Positions 49,565 to 58,442 of a stretch of DNA of 64,000 bases are shown here, one piece after another. The stretch comes from Eubacteriales bacterium. Lineage in GTDB: Bacteria; Bacillota; Clostridia; Lachnospirales; Lachnospiraceae. How positions within the stretch are numbered: the first letter of the stretch is position 1; each line of letters starts with the position of its first letter. The position numbers and the translations under genes are program-made. The DNA is taken from the NCBI GenBank assembly GCA_030524225.1, contig JAUNGV010000003.1, forward strand, positions 1 through 64,000. The letters run 5' to 3'. A model generated the notes under the pieces. It did no database searches and had not been told where the DNA came from. It worked only from the letters and a program-made list of their open reading frames with translations.

Positions 49565-51565
49565 ATGGGGAAGGCATATTGGATCTGGTATCCGGGGGAT
49601 TTTGAGATTCACCACGGAATGATGCAGAATTTTTCGAGGGAGGAGAGAGGATTCTCGTGGCCGGCGTACTGGCGGATCGACGACTGCCGCAGGAATGTGC
49701 GGTTTCACCGCACTTATGAGCTCACGCAGGGGACTTCGTTTACGGTGTACGCGCACTGCATGGGCTATTTGCTGGTAAACGGACTGAAACGCCGCTTCGG
49801 GGAGAAGATCGAGTGCCCGGCCGGGAAAACAGAGCTGGTGATCTTTGCGGGCGCGCACTCCGGCGTTCCCGGTATTCTGGTGGAGGGGGAGACGATTTAT
49901 TCCGATGCGTCCTGGACGGTTTCGGATTTCACCACGCCGCCGGTTACCGTGGGCTGGAATGAAAGATATACCCGGAAGGAGCAGGATCCGTCGGTCTGGG
50001 TGTACGAGACGAAGGAGATCGAGCCGGTCAGCGTCACCCGGAGAGAGGGCGGCGCGCTCTATGATTTCGGACAGGACTGGACGGCGACGCTGCGGGTGGA
50101 GCCGGAGACAGAGGCGGCACTTCCCTTGCTGCTGTGCTACGGCGAGTCGGAGCAGGAGGCGCTGGATACGGAGAACTGCTACTACAGTCAGGAGCTGCGG
50201 ACGGCGGATGAGCCGATCCTGCGGCGGGCGTTCCGCTATGTGTATCTTCCGGAGATGGAGCCGGGGGCGGTGAAGCTCACGGCTGTTCATGAGTATGTGG
50301 ATATTCCGGTGCGGGCGTCGTTTTCCAGTGAGGATCCGCAGATCACCGCGATCTGGGAGGCGTCGGTGCGGACGTTCCAGCTCTGCAGCGGAATCTTTTT
50401 CATCGACGGAATCAAGCGCGACCGGTGGATCTGGTCGGGGGATGCGTATCAGAGTTACTTCGTGAATCAGTATCTCTTCTTTGACGAGGACATTAACCGG
50501 CGCACAATGTGGGCGCTTCGTGGAAATGACCCGATTGGTCAACATATCAACACGATTGTGGACTACTCGATGTACTGGGTGATCGGCGTCCTGAACCACT
50601 ACCGGGCGACGCTGGATCTGGCGTTTGTGCGGGCGATTTACCCGAAGGTGCGCACGATGATGGCGTTTCTGGAGAGCCAGCTCGACGGGGAAGGCTTCCT
50701 GGTTGGAAGGCCGGGGGACTGGATCTTCATTGACTGGGCGGATCTGGATAAGGACGGCCCGCTGTGTGCGGAGCAGATGCTGCTTGTCATGTGCTATCGG
50801 ACGATGGCGGTGCTCGGCGAGGTTGCAGCGGAAGCGGGCAGGACGGAGCCAGAGGCTGCGCTTTACAACGAGAAAGCGGAGTGCCTGTGGGAGAAGAGTG
50901 TCGAGTATTACTGGGATGAGGCGCAGGGAGCCTTCATCGACAGCTTTACTTCCGGGAAAAAGCACGTCACGCGCCACGCCAATATTTTCGCGGTGCTCTT
51001 CGGACTCGCAGATAAAGAAAAGACGCAGACGATTCTGCGGCGCGTGCTGCTGAATCCGGAGATACCGCAGATCACGACGCCGTACTTCAAGTTCTATGAA
51101 CTGGAGGCGCTCTGCCTGCTCGGGGAGAGAGGGCGCGTGCTGGAGAGCATCAAGGCGTACTGGGGCGGTATGCTGGAGGCGGGCGCGACGACGATCTGGG
51201 AGGAGTACGACCCGGACGGCGATCCGGAGAAATTTGCCGAGATGTACGGCGATCCCTACGGCAAGAGTCTGTGCCACGCGTGGGGCGCGAGTCCGATCTA
51301 CCTGATCGGCCGCTATTTCATGGGAATCCGCGCCACCGCGGACGGATACGAAACCTTTGAGGTTGCGCCGGATCTGACGCTGCTCGGCTCCTTCGAGGCG
51401 GTGTTCCCGGTTAAGGCGGGGACAGTGCGCATCGCATGGGACGGCGAGACGCTGCGGGTCTGCGCCGACCGGGAGGGCGGCACGCTCCTGCTGCCGGAAG
51501 GACTCGCACAGACGGGACATGTTGCGCTGGAAGCGGGGAGAGAGGTTGAGGTTCGGAGGATGTGA
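49565..51565 (+). CDS. GH78-type glycosidase, short form (operon I)
   Basis: A 666-residue enzyme of the GH78 clade with the motif GIKRDRWIWSGD (about 281-292) instead of DCPQRDERxGWTGD. The distal glutamate lies in TTIWEEYDP (about 545). The N-terminal domains are shorter than in the other copies. No signal peptide. GGAGG precedes the ATG. As last gene of operon I it would trim terminal rhamnose, or a related sugar, from what the transporter imports. Confidence 0.85.
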   Translation: MGKAYWIWYPGDFEIHHGMMQNFSREERGFSWPAYWRIDDCRRNVRFHRTYELTQGTSFTVYAHCMGYLLVNGLKRRFGEKIECPAGKTELVIFAGAHSGVPGILVEGETIYSDASWTVSDFTTPPVTVGWNERYTRKEQDPSVWVYETKEIEPVSVTRREGGALYDFGQDWTATLRVEPETEAALPLLLCYGESEQEALDTENCYYSQELRTADEPILRRAFRYVYLPEMEPGAVKLTAVHEYVDIPVRASFSSEDPQITAIWEASVRTFQLCSGIFFIDGIKRDRWIWSGDAYQSYFVNQYLFFDEDINRRTMWALRGNDPIGQHINTIVDYSMYWVIGVLNHYRATLDLAFVRAIYPKVRTMMAFLESQLDGEGFLVGRPGDWIFIDWADLDKDGPLCAEQMLLVMCYRTMAVLGEVAAEAGRTEPEAALYNEKAECLWEKSVEYYWDEAQGAFIDSFTSGKKHVTRHANIFAVLFGLADKEKTQTILRRVLLNPEIPQITTPYFKFYELEALCLLGERGRVLESIKAYWGGMLEAGATTIWEEYDPDGDPEKFAEMYGDPYGKSLCHAWGASPIYLIGRYFMGIRATADGYETFEVAPDLTLLGSFEAVFPVKAGTVRIAWDGETLRVCADREGGTLLLPEGLAQTGHVALEAGREVEVRRM

Positions 51566-51671
51566 GAAACCTGTTTTCCGGTTTTCCAATCCTGTTTTGG
51601 TGGATTTCACCCGCTTTTCCAACGTAAATTTGCGAAAATGAACCGGTTTTCCAAGAAGAGATAGAGAGGGC

Positions 51672-51695
51672 AATATGATATAATAGAATCATATT
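51672..51695. promoter_or_regulatory. Palindrome over the -10 box before the 74-residue gene
   Basis: Arms AATATGAT and ATCATATT, spaced by 8 nt, cover a TATAAT at 51679-51684. A repressor bound here would block the promoter. Upstream, 51566-51660 contains four TTTTCC-A repeats of unknown meaning. Confidence 0.5.
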
Positions 51696-51780
51696 AGTCT
51701 CTGTGAGTTGCTGAAAGAGAAAATAAAATACTGTTTTTTCAGACAATGTTGCAGTTGGCGCTGTGGAGTAGGAGGTATCT

Positions 51781-52005
51781 ATGGAACAGAAGAGCTATGA
51801 TATTTCTGATGAAGCAGTGATCAGAAGGGCACAGGCTGCGGTCAGGATTGAGTTGGAAAAGAAAAAAGCAATGGATCTTCCGGTAGTCGTATATGATCGA
51901 AAAACGCAGAAGATCTACGAAGAAAGCAGTGATGGAACCAGAAAGGAAATAGGCCAGAGGCTGAGAAAGGGGCGCTATAGTGAATGGCATGCCGAGAAAG
52001 CCTGA
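51781..52005 (+). CDS. Small charged protein of unknown function
   Basis: A 74-residue protein starting EQKSYDISDEAVIRRAQAAV with an amphipathic helix, followed by LPVVVYDRKTQKIYEESSDG, a beta-hairpin-like block, and a basic end. I do not recognise a named family; the layout resembles small antitoxin- or regulator-like proteins. GGAGG lies 6 nt before the ATG. It has its own promoter with a palindrome and is not part of the neighbouring operons. Confidence 0.6.
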   Translation: MEQKSYDISDEAVIRRAQAAVRIELEKKKAMDLPVVVYDRKTQKIYEESSDGTRKEIGQRLRKGRYSEWHAEKA

Positions 52006-52146
52006 GATTGTGACAGAAGCCGGAGAAATGATACAAAAGAGTCTGAACTGAACGAAAAGCTGTAGAGTGTGAAGCGGTCACTTTACAGCTTTTCGTTGCT
52101 GTATTATGAAAAAGGATTGGATCATAAAGAAAAGGATATGAGAAGT

Positions 52147-52956
52147 ATGAACGGAGACGGAGCCAAGAGATACAGATTGCTGGTGGTGGACGATGAGGAA
52201 TATGCTGTGGAAGGGGTCATGCGCGCGATCAATTGGGAAGCGGTTGGGATCGACGACGTGAGAGGCGCGGGAAGCGTCCGGGAAGCCCAGCAGGCGATGC
52301 GGGATAGACCGGCGGATGTGGTTATCTGTGATATTGAGATGGCGCAGGAAAACGGACTGGATTTTCTGCGCTGGCTTCGGGAGAACCAATATTCCGCCAG
52401 ACTGATCTTTCTGACGGCATACGCACGCTTTGAATATGCGCAGGAGGCCATTGGGCTCGGAGCGGCGGAGTTTCTGGTCAAACCGATCGATCATGCGCTG
52501 CTTCGGGAAACGGTCGGCAAGGTGCTGGAACAGTATGAGACGGAGCGTATGATTGTCAGAAACGCGCGGGAGTATGAAAAGATTCAGGAGGAGAACTTAC
52601 TGCAGGAGGGAACAGAGGAGTCCGATCTCGGTATGGTGGATAAGATCAGACGTTATATTGCAGCGAATCTGATGCAGGAACTTAGCCGGGAGACGATTGC
52701 TCAGGCGGTATTTCTCAATCCATCCTATCTGTCGAGGATGTTTCACAAGGAGACAGGGGAGAAGCTGTCGGATTATATTACGCGGATGAGGATCGAAGAG
52801 GCCAAGAGGATGCTGGAAACTTCTGATAAAAAGATAACGGCGATCGCACATGCTCTGGGATACAGCAATGATTCTTATTTTATCCGGGCGTTTCGGAATC
52901 TTGTGCAGATGACACCGTATGAGTATCGGAAGGCATATCGCGAGGGAAGGCTGTAA
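52147..52956 (+). CDS. Response regulator with AraC output (operon II)
   Basis: A 269-residue regulator, much shorter than the operon I protein because the central linker domain is missing. Receiver domain 8-125 with D62 in VICDIEMAQENG; AraC double helix-turn-helix at about 165-265 (ETIAQAVFLNPSYLSRMFHK, IAHALGYSNDSYFIRAFRN). I choose the ATG at 52147, about 10 nt after AAAAGGA; 52138 is an alternative. Here the regulator precedes its kinase, the reverse of operon I. Confidence 0.88.
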   Translation: MNGDGAKRYRLLVVDDEEYAVEGVMRAINWEAVGIDDVRGAGSVREAQQAMRDRPADVVICDIEMAQENGLDFLRWLRENQYSARLIFLTAYARFEYAQEAIGLGAAEFLVKPIDHALLRETVGKVLEQYETERMIVRNAREYEKIQEENLLQEGTEESDLGMVDKIRRYIAANLMQELSRETIAQAVFLNPSYLSRMFHKETGEKLSDYITRMRIEEAKRMLETSDKKITAIAHALGYSNDSYFIRAFRNLVQMTPYEYRKAYREGRL

Positions 52957-53059
52957 GCAGCGTGTCGTAGTGTGCGCCCATGTGTGCTGGGCGTGATGGA
53001 GTGACAATGTAGATTGGATTGCACGGCGGGAGCAGGAATGGATCTGTCAGGGAGGGAAT

Positions 53060-54736
53060 ATGAATAAACGGCGCAGAAGCTTTCGTTTTCGAATTGTTCT
53101 GGGAATGTTGGGGGTGGCGGCGATCTATCTGATTCTGCTCTCAGCGCTCTTTTTTCATATGTTTTCTTCGATGGAAAAGGAAATGGTCAACTCATATCGG
53201 AATATGCTCTCGATGTATGTCGCACAGCTCAGAGCGCAGTTTGATAATGCGAATACATATATGAATAATCTGGCGGCGGATTTTGATATTAATATGCTTT
53301 CGATTCAGGAGGAAGATACGGACGAATATCTTCTGACTAAATTCCGGGTATATCGGAATATCAGAGCGAATTACGTGACGATCGATCTACTGGACTCTCT
53401 GTATCTGTATGACGAGAGAAACGGGGAGATTTTCGGAATTCCGGATGATAAGGGACATTATGAGGAGGTTCTGGAACAGGCGAGGACGTGGGAGAACAGG
53501 TGGTATCTGGATCAGGAGCAAAATGTTTTTTACAGGCCGTGTAAAATCGGAAACAACGTCTGGGTAATAGGTTTTGTGCCGACGGAGCAGATTCTCTCTC
53601 AGATGCGGCAGATTGCCGTGGGCAACGGGCTGGGATGGAGCGTGACGTGGCAGGAGAGCGGCGGGCAGGGAGACTCTTATGTTTTGGGAGCGGATGGACA
53701 GGAGATGGGATGGGGAGACGCGGTGATTGCGGAGCGATATGAGGGAATGGGGATGGAATTTTGTCTGGTGATGCACACGGGCGATGTGTGGAAGCAGAAT
53801 GTCTGGTTTCTGAGTTTCCTTGCGGGGACTGTTCTGCTGGCTGCCGCTGCGCTGCTCTGGGTGATGCGGGAGACCCGAAGGAGATTTCTGGCTCCGCTGA
53901 ACCTATTGATGAAAGGGATGCAGGAGTTTGCCGATGGCAGCAGTGCGGAACCAATTCGCGGAGAAGGAGAGATTGAACCGGAGCTGGAAAAAGCCATTCA
54001 TATTTTTAATTACATGGTCTACCAGATTGAGAATCACCGTTTTCTGATCTATGAGCAGAAACTGGAAAAGCAGAAGCTGCTGATCCAGAATATGCAGCAG
54101 CAGATCAATCCACACTTTTTCTCGAATACGATGAATCTGATCTATAATCTGATCGCAAGCGGCCGGAACGAACTGGCGCAGACCTGTGTGCTGCGTCTCG
54201 GTTCCTATTACCGGTATATGACGGGGATCGGACAGGAAAAAACGACGCTGGAACAGGAATTCCGCTTTGTGAGCGATTACTTGGAAATTATGAAACTGCG
54301 CTTTCCACACAAACTGGACATCGCCGTGGAAAGGGATAGAGCACTGGCGGAACTGCTGATTCCGCCGATGCTGATCCAGCCGCTCGCGGAGAATGCGGTG
54401 AAGTACGGATTTTCCGACCGAAGCAAGCATTTTGTTCTGCGTGTGACGGCGTGTGTGCAGGGAGAAGAGGCTGTACTCTGTGTGGAGGACAGCGGAAAGG
54501 GCTTCCCGGAGGAATACAGAGGGAGTTTTGATCAGGATCGGGAATTGCCGGGGAGACGCAGAGACGGAAAGGAGCATGTCGGTCTCTGGAATGTCGCGCA
54601 GAGGGTGACGATGCACTATGGGGAGAGAGGAAGCCTGCGGATTGACTGGACAGGAGAGTGCACGAAGGTTTGTATCGTAATCCGGCAGTGGGAGAGAGAT
54701 GTAATTGGACAAAATGACGAAAAGAGTCTCTTATAA
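53060..54736 (+). CDS. YesM-type sensor histidine kinase (operon II)
   Basis: A 558-residue kinase with membrane helices at about 12-34 and 253-275, an extracellular sensor domain between them, a HAMP-like region, and kinase domains. The phosphoacceptor H352 is in INPHFFSNTM, close to the family consensus. N-box LAENAVKYG and G-box EDSGKGFP are present. GGGAGGG precedes the ATG. It should phosphorylate the regulator encoded just upstream. Confidence 0.92.
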   Translation: MNKRRRSFRFRIVLGMLGVAAIYLILLSALFFHMFSSMEKEMVNSYRNMLSMYVAQLRAQFDNANTYMNNLAADFDINMLSIQEEDTDEYLLTKFRVYRNIRANYVTIDLLDSLYLYDERNGEIFGIPDDKGHYEEVLEQARTWENRWYLDQEQNVFYRPCKIGNNVWVIGFVPTEQILSQMRQIAVGNGLGWSVTWQESGGQGDSYVLGADGQEMGWGDAVIAERYEGMGMEFCLVMHTGDVWKQNVWFLSFLAGTVLLAAAALLWVMRETRRRFLAPLNLLMKGMQEFADGSSAEPIRGEGEIEPELEKAIHIFNYMVYQIENHRFLIYEQKLEKQKLLIQNMQQQINPHFFSNTMNLIYNLIASGRNELAQTCVLRLGSYYRYMTGIGQEKTTLEQEFRFVSDYLEIMKLRFPHKLDIAVERDRALAELLIPPMLIQPLAENAVKYGFSDRSKHFVLRVTACVQGEEAVLCVEDSGKGFPEEYRGSFDQDRELPGRRRDGKEHVGLWNVAQRVTMHYGERGSLRIDWTGECTKVCIVIRQWERDVIGQNDEKSLL

Positions 54737-54789
54737 AACTAAAAAAGAATAGGAAACAACAATATTCACAAGAAAATAAATGGTAATGT

Positions 54790-54816
54790 AACAATAGTGC
54801 TGTAAAATATAACAAT
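54790..54816 (+). promoter_or_regulatory. Candidate regulator repeats before operon II transporter genes
   Basis: Direct repeats AACAAT at 54790-54795 and 54811-54816 are 21 bp apart; a third is at 54758-54763. A TAAAAT lies between the last two. Spacing suits an AraC-type dimer. Only suggestive because the region is AT-rich. Confidence 0.3.
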
Positions 54817-54894
54817 TAGTTGTATTTTTTGCCGCGATTATTCATTACACTTTAGAAAAGCTGTTGCAGAACAATTTGTTAAGGAGGGGACGTA

Positions 54895-56466
54895 ATGAAA
54901 AGTGTAATGAAACGGGTAAGTCTGCTGTTGTCCGCAGTGATGCTCTCGGCCACGGTGATGACGGGGTGCTCTTCTTCAGGAGAAGTATCTTCGGAAACGG
55001 CGCAGTCGTCATCGACAGATGCCTTGGAGACCGCATCATCGGATGAGATTCCCACACTCACATGGTATATGCCGGGGAATCCCACGGCGATGACGAGCGA
55101 GGGGTATGAGGCGGTCAGTGAGGAACTGAACCGTTATCTGGAGGAGAAGATCGGCTGTCATCTGGAACTGAAAATATTTGCATTTTCCGAGTATGCGCAG
55201 AAGTGCTCGACGGTGATCAGCTCGGGAGAGCCGTTTGATCTGATGTTCACCTGCGATTGGCTCAATAATTTTGCGACGAACGCGGGAAGCAATGCGTATC
55301 TTCCACTTAACGATCTGCTGGAGGCGAACGCGCCGGAGGCGATGGCGGACATTCCGGAATATATGTGGCAGGCGACGACGATTGACGGCAATATCTATGC
55401 GATGCCGGCGCTGCAGACGTACGCCAAGAACGACGGTCTCTTCCTGCGGGCGGACATCGCGGAGCAGCTGGGCGTCGAGGGAAGCTCCTACGAGAACGGC
55501 GCGGATACCTATACGCTGGAGGATGTGGGAAATATGTACGCAGAACTGGTGCAGGAATATCCGGGTGTGATTCCGGATGATTGCGGGGGAATTCTCTGGA
55601 CATATCTGGATGAGTACTATGGCTTTAATTTCCTGGGCGGTTTCGATGTGCCCGGTGTGGTGCGCTTTTCGGATGAGGGGACAGTCATCGACCAGTTCCA
55701 GTCGGAGGAGTTCATGGAATACTGCAAGACAGTCTATGATTGGGTGCAGAAGGGATATATGCAGCCGGACTACGCGACGTATGTCACAATGACGGATCAG
55801 ATTACGATCGACAGAAAGTCACCGGATCACATGACATACCGGCAGGGCTTTACGGCGCCGAACGTCGCGAGCATGGCGGTGAGTGACTGTGGATGGGAAG
55901 AGGAGCCGGTTCCGGTGATTCTGAGTGAGAAATACGCGGTGACCTCCGGTGTGACGCAGTCCCTGACGGCGGTGGGTATTAATTCAAAATATCCGGAGAA
56001 GGCGGTGCAGCTCTATAATCTGGCGTACTCCGATCCGTATTTTGTCAATACGATGATTTATGGTATTGAAGGCGTGAATTACACGAAGATTTCTGACACG
56101 GAGGTGGATGTAATTCAGGATTCTAATTATGTCAGACCTCTTGAGCCGTATGCGATTGCAAATCAGTTTATTACGTGGGTACAGGCGGGAGCATATCCAG
56201 CGGATATGTGGGAACAGATCCAGGCGTTCTGCGAGGATGCGACGCCGTCCGAGCTGTTTGGCTTTATTTTCGATTCCTCCAGCGTCAAGAGTGAGGTGGC
56301 GAACTGCTCAGCCATCTACGAGGAATACAAATATCCGCTGCTGTGCGGCGCGGTAGATCCGGAAACGGCGGTGCCGGAACTGCTCAGCAGAATGGAAGCG
56401 GCGGGATCCGCGAAGATCATTGAGGAGATGCAGAGACAGGTAGACGAGTTTCTGGCAAATAAATAA
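54895..56466 (+). CDS. Sugar ABC transporter substrate-binding lipoprotein (operon II)
   Basis: A 523-residue solute-binding protein. The signal peptide ends at the lipobox MTGC (C25), followed by a Ser/Thr-rich spacer. The body has the LplA-like blocks LTWYMPGNP, DLMFTCDWLNNFATNA, IDGNIYAMPALQTY and the end MQRQVDEFLANK. GGAGGGG precedes the ATG by 5 nt. It differs clearly from the operon I protein, so the ligand is probably different. Confidence 0.92.
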   Translation: MKSVMKRVSLLLSAVMLSATVMTGCSSSGEVSSETAQSSSTDALETASSDEIPTLTWYMPGNPTAMTSEGYEAVSEELNRYLEEKIGCHLELKIFAFSEYAQKCSTVISSGEPFDLMFTCDWLNNFATNAGSNAYLPLNDLLEANAPEAMADIPEYMWQATTIDGNIYAMPALQTYAKNDGLFLRADIAEQLGVEGSSYENGADTYTLEDVGNMYAELVQEYPGVIPDDCGGILWTYLDEYYGFNFLGGFDVPGVVRFSDEGTVIDQFQSEEFMEYCKTVYDWVQKGYMQPDYATYVTMTDQITIDRKSPDHMTYRQGFTAPNVASMAVSDCGWEEEPVPVILSEKYAVTSGVTQSLTAVGINSKYPEKAVQLYNLAYSDPYFVNTMIYGIEGVNYTKISDTEVDVIQDSNYVRPLEPYAIANQFITWVQAGAYPADMWEQIQAFCEDATPSELFGFIFDSSSVKSEVANCSAIYEEYKYPLLCGAVDPETAVPELLSRMEAAGSAKIIEEMQRQVDEFLANK

Positions 56467-56481
56467 GAGGTGAGACGACGG

Positions 56482-56517
56482 CGCGCACTGCTCTGGGAAA
56501 GGTAAGAGCAGTGCGCG
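56482..56517 (+). other. Perfect 13-bp hairpin between binding protein and permease genes (operon II)
   Basis: CGCGCACTGCTCT and AGAGCAGTGCGCG enclose 10 nt. No U-run follows. It occupies the same place as the operon I hairpin at 45708 and probably adjusts binding-protein to permease ratio. Confidence 0.65.
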
Positions 56518-56561
56518 AGCCGGATCAGGCGGCAGCGCCGCAGTAAAATGGAGGAAGTTCA

Positions 56562-57479
56562 ATGCAGAAGAAAAAATTTGCCAGAGATATGAAGAAAAAA
56601 TACCCGCTGTTATTACTGGCGCTTCCGGGAATTATTCTTGTCTTTTTGTTCAATTATCTTCCGTTGACTGGATTGGTTATCGCGTTTAAGGATGTGGATT
56701 ATTCCAAGGGAATTTTTCAGAGCGACTGGGTGGGATTTGAGAATTTTAAATTCTTCTTTCAGTCTAACGATGCGATCCGGGTGACAAGAAATACCCTGAT
56801 GATGAACGCGCTCTTTATCATTTTTACGACGCTGATCTCGGTCTCTGTGGCGATTCTGCTGTATTATGTGGGGCGCAGGATGCTGCGGGTGACACAGACG
56901 ATTCTGTTCCTGCCGTATCTCATTTCATGGATCGTGGCAAGCTATGCGCTGGAGGCATTTATCGACGCGCGGTATGGTGTGATCAATCAGTTTCTGGAAA
57001 TGCTCGGGATGCCAACGGTGAACTTCTATTATCAGCCGGGTTACTGGATTGTGATTATCACGATCTGTTATATCTGGAAATCTGCGGGATATTACTCCAT
57101 TCTCTATTATACCAGACTGATTGGAATCGATCCCACCCTGTATGAGGCTGCTGAAATTGACGGAGCCAGTACATGGCAGAAAATCCGCTACATTACGCTG
57201 TATATGCTGCGGCCGCTGATCATCATGCTCTGCATCATTCAGGTGGGCAATATTTTCTATTCTGACTTCGGCATGTACTATTTTCTGACCAGAGACAACG
57301 GGATGCTGTATCCGGTGACGGATGTCATCGACACCTACATTTTCCGTGCATTAAAGACGATCAATGATCCGGGAATGGGAGCGGCGGTCGGACTGTTTCA
57401 GTCAGTGATGGGCTTCCTTCTCGTAGTCGGAGCCAACACTCTCGCCAGAAAAGTGGACGAGGAAGGCGCTATTTTCTAA
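56562..57479 (+). CDS. ABC sugar permease, LplB type (operon II)
   Basis: A 305-residue six-helix permease with EAA loop YEAAEIDGASTWQKIRYITL (about 190-209) and the family N-terminus LALPGIILVFLFNYLPLTGL. GGAGG lies 8 nt before the ATG. It pairs with the next permease. Confidence 0.93.
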   Translation: MQKKKFARDMKKKYPLLLLALPGIILVFLFNYLPLTGLVIAFKDVDYSKGIFQSDWVGFENFKFFFQSNDAIRVTRNTLMMNALFIIFTTLISVSVAILLYYVGRRMLRVTQTILFLPYLISWIVASYALEAFIDARYGVINQFLEMLGMPTVNFYYQPGYWIVIITICYIWKSAGYYSILYYTRLIGIDPTLYEAAEIDGASTWQKIRYITLYMLRPLIIMLCIIQVGNIFYSDFGMYYFLTRDNGMLYPVTDVIDTYIFRALKTINDPGMGAAVGLFQSVMGFLLVVGANTLARKVDEEGAIF

Positions 57480-57551
57480 AAGAGAGACGAAAATGCAGAT
57501 ACAGATTTTCACTCGCAGTATCGTGACGGGCTGCGGAAGGAAGGTATGAAT

Positions 57552-58427
57552 ATGAAGAAAAAATGGAGTGGGAAATCGGTCGTTTTGTACGCGGTACTGA
57601 TTTTCCTGTGCATTCTCTGGATCATTCCGGTATTGTTTATCTTTTCTCTGTCTGTGACGCCGGAGACAAGTCTGGCGGAAGTGGGATACCGGCTGATTCC
57701 GAAGGAATTTACACTGGATGCCTATACTTATATTATTAAAAATCCGGGACAGATTCTGAATTCTTATAAAATTTCGATTATTGTGACGATTATCGGGACA
57801 GTGGCCGGTCTGTTCGTGACGACGGGAATTGCGTATGCGATGTCGCGCAAAGACTTTGCATGCAGCCGCCATATCACGAGATTTATGACATTTGCGCTGT
57901 TATTTCACGGCGGATTGATTCCGACCTATATCGTGGTGACACAGTGGCTGCATCTGGGAAATACCTTATGGGTTCTGATTCTGACCATGCTTGTCTCTCC
58001 GTGGAATGTATTTCTGATGCGCAGCTTTCTGGCGGGAATTCCAACGGAACTTTTAGAAGCCAGTTTTATTGACGGGGCGGGAGAGACGCAGACGTATTTT
58101 CAGATTGTACTGCCGCTTGCCAAGCCGGGACTGGCTACGGTGGGACTGTTAATTCTCTTTGGATACTGGAACGACTGGTATCAGGGAATGCTCTATATTG
58201 ATGACATGAAACTCGTCCCCCTGCAGCTGCTGCTGTACAAGATTATTTCGAATATCCAGTTCATTCTGCAGAATTCGTTTTATACGGCAAGTCAGTCGGG
58301 AAGCTTTCCGACGATTGCGGCCAGAATGGCGACCTGTGTGATTGCAATTGCGCCGATGCTGTTTGCATTTCCGTTTTTTCAGAAATATTTATCAAAGGGG
58401 CTGACGCTTGGAAGTGTGAAAGGTTAA
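57552..58427 (+). CDS. ABC sugar permease, YtcP type (operon II)
   Basis: A 291-residue six-helix permease with EAA loop LEASFIDGAGETQTYFQIVL (about 174-193) and the C-terminus PFFQKYLSKGLTLGSVKG. AAGGAAGG lies 7 nt before the ATG at 57552; the ATG at 57546 is too close to it. Confidence 0.92.
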   Translation: MKKKWSGKSVVLYAVLIFLCILWIIPVLFIFSLSVTPETSLAEVGYRLIPKEFTLDAYTYIIKNPGQILNSYKISIIVTIIGTVAGLFVTTGIAYAMSRKDFACSRHITRFMTFALLFHGGLIPTYIVVTQWLHLGNTLWVLILTMLVSPWNVFLMRSFLAGIPTELLEASFIDGAGETQTYFQIVLPLAKPGLATVGLLILFGYWNDWYQGMLYIDDMKLVPLQLLLYKIISNIQFILQNSFYTASQSGSFPTIAARMATCVIAIAPMLFAFPFFQKYLSKGLTLGSVKG

Positions 58428-58442
58428 GGGAGGGAGAGAGTC

